Source of the DNA: Alphaproteobacteria bacterium
GTDB taxonomy: Bacteria > Pseudomonadota > Alphaproteobacteria > Sphingomonadales > Emcibacteraceae
DNA: 5,386 bases
Assembly: GCA_030432815.1 (NCBI GenBank)
Contig: JAUILB010000213.1
Span: forward strand, 1-5,386
Direction of reading: 5' to 3'
The notes beneath the pieces are model-generated. The model did not search any database and was not told where the DNA came from. It saw only the letters and a program-made list of their open reading frames with translations. The translations under genes were made by a program, and so were the position numbers. This document shows, in pieces, positions 4,754-5,386 of the stretch (position 1 is its first letter; each line of letters starts with the position of its first letter).

Positions 4754-5386
4754 TTGAAATCATCTATTTCTTTATTCTGCATTGGTTTAACTTTTTTCAT
4801 GAATACTGCGTGGGGTCAAATGATACCTGAACCGCGTGCAACTGAAGTCTGGGACAGGGAACCGACCAAGGTTACGCCCGGTGATAATGGCTCACCGCCG
4901 TCGGACGCTATCATTCTTGATCATTCGGCATGGCAAAGCGTGAACGGTGGCGAAAACCCCTGGACTGATGAAAACGGCATTATTACTGTGAACCCTGGAA
5001 CAAAAGACATAAAAACAAAACAATCATTTGGTGATGTGCAGCTTCATGTGGAATGGCGTATCCCCGACCTGCCTGCCGAGTTTGTTGATCAGGATCGTGG
5101 TAACAGCGGTGTATTTTTACAGGAATTTTATGAAGTACAGGTGCTCGACAGTTATGAAAACAAAACCTACAACAATGGCCAGGCCGGATCCCTTTATAAG
5201 CAGCATATTCCTCTGGTAAACCCGACAAAGCCAGCTATGCAGTGGCAGACATATGATATTATCTATACGGCGCCGCGGTTTGGCAAAACTGGCAATGTCA
5301 TTTCGCAGGCACGCATGACCGTCATCCATAATGGCGTTCTTATACAAAATAATGTCTCGCTTACCGGACCAACGGTTTACATCGGC
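4754..5386 (+). CDS. Secreted DUF1080 / 3-keto-disaccharide hydrolase-type protein (partial, 3' end beyond window)
   Basis: The first 211 codons of a gene open to the right edge. A TTG start gives a clean signal peptide: MKSS, hydrophobic core 5-16, and cleavage near A19-W-G before Q22, so the protein is periplasmic or outer-membrane facing. The mature part carries the DUF1080 (PF06439) lectin-like jelly-roll signature: FGDVQLHVEWRIP (92-104), RGNSGVFLQEFYEVQVLDSY (115-134), GQAGSLYKQ (142-150), WQTYDIIYTAPRF (164-176), and TVIHNGVLIQNN (189-200) followed by GPT. Members of this family hydrolyse 3-keto-glycosides made by C3 oxidation of sugars. The typical C-terminal strands are lost at the edge, about 40 residues. 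It is divergent from the GMC dehydrogenase operon across a shared 109-bp region, which supports a functional link. The family assignment is firm; the exact substrate is unknown. Confidence 0.92.
   Translation, partial: MKSSISLFCIGLTFFMNTAWGQMIPEPRATEVWDREPTKVTPGDNGSPPSDAIILDHSAWQSVNGGENPWTDENGIITVNPGTKDIKTKQSFGDVQLHVEWRIPDLPAEFVDQDRGNSGVFLQEFYEVQVLDSYENKTYNNGQAGSLYKQHIPLVNPTKPAMQWQTYDIIYTAPRFGKTGNVISQARMTVIHNGVLIQNNVSLTGPTVYIG

Overview
The window is a compact, gene-dense stretch of bacterial DNA with short intergenic gaps and purine-rich ribosome binding sites. It holds Tat-type signal peptides, a Tat lipoprotein and an OmpW-type outer-membrane protein, so the source is a Gram-negative bacterium. 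A proteobacterium, possibly an alphaproteobacterium with moderate GC, is my best guess. That placement is inferred from protein style and the FNR-type box, not proven.

Layout from left to right: (1) the 5' part of an ompW-like gene on the minus strand (1-444), cut by the window edge; (2) a 148-bp divergent control region with a near-perfect FNR/FixK-type box (509-522); (3) a plus-strand pair, a nitrilase (593-1537) and a Tat-exported cupin protein resembling PCO/ADO thiol dioxygenases (1530-2249), overlapping by 8 nt; (4) a minus-strand pair read from right to left, a GMC-family FAD dehydrogenase catalytic subunit (4644-2953) and its Tat-lipoprotein small subunit of the gluconate 2-dehydrogenase subunit 3 family (2956-2246), joined by an ATGA overlap; (5) a 109-bp divergent promoter region; (6) a plus-strand gene starting with TTG at 4754 for a secreted DUF1080 / 3-keto-disaccharide-hydrolase-type protein, cut by the right edge. 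The two operons meet tail to tail with a 4-bp overlap of their stop codons (2246-2249), leaving no room for an intergenic terminator. No gene-free stretch exceeds 300 bases. I see no RNA gene, mobile element or CRISPR array.

How the genes may work together: the GMC dehydrogenase with its Tat small subunit, facing a DUF1080 hydrolase, resembles a periplasmic 3-keto-glycoside route. In that route a sugar unit is oxidised at C3 and the 3-keto-glycoside is then cleaved. The neighbouring nitrilase raises the possibility, purely as inference, that the preferred glycosides carry a nitrile aglycone (cyanogenic glucosides), with the freed nitrile hydrolysed in the cytoplasm. The exported cupin encoded with the nitrilase is the least understood member. 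The ompW gene next to an FNR-type box suggests that at least one edge of the locus responds to oxygen or redox state.
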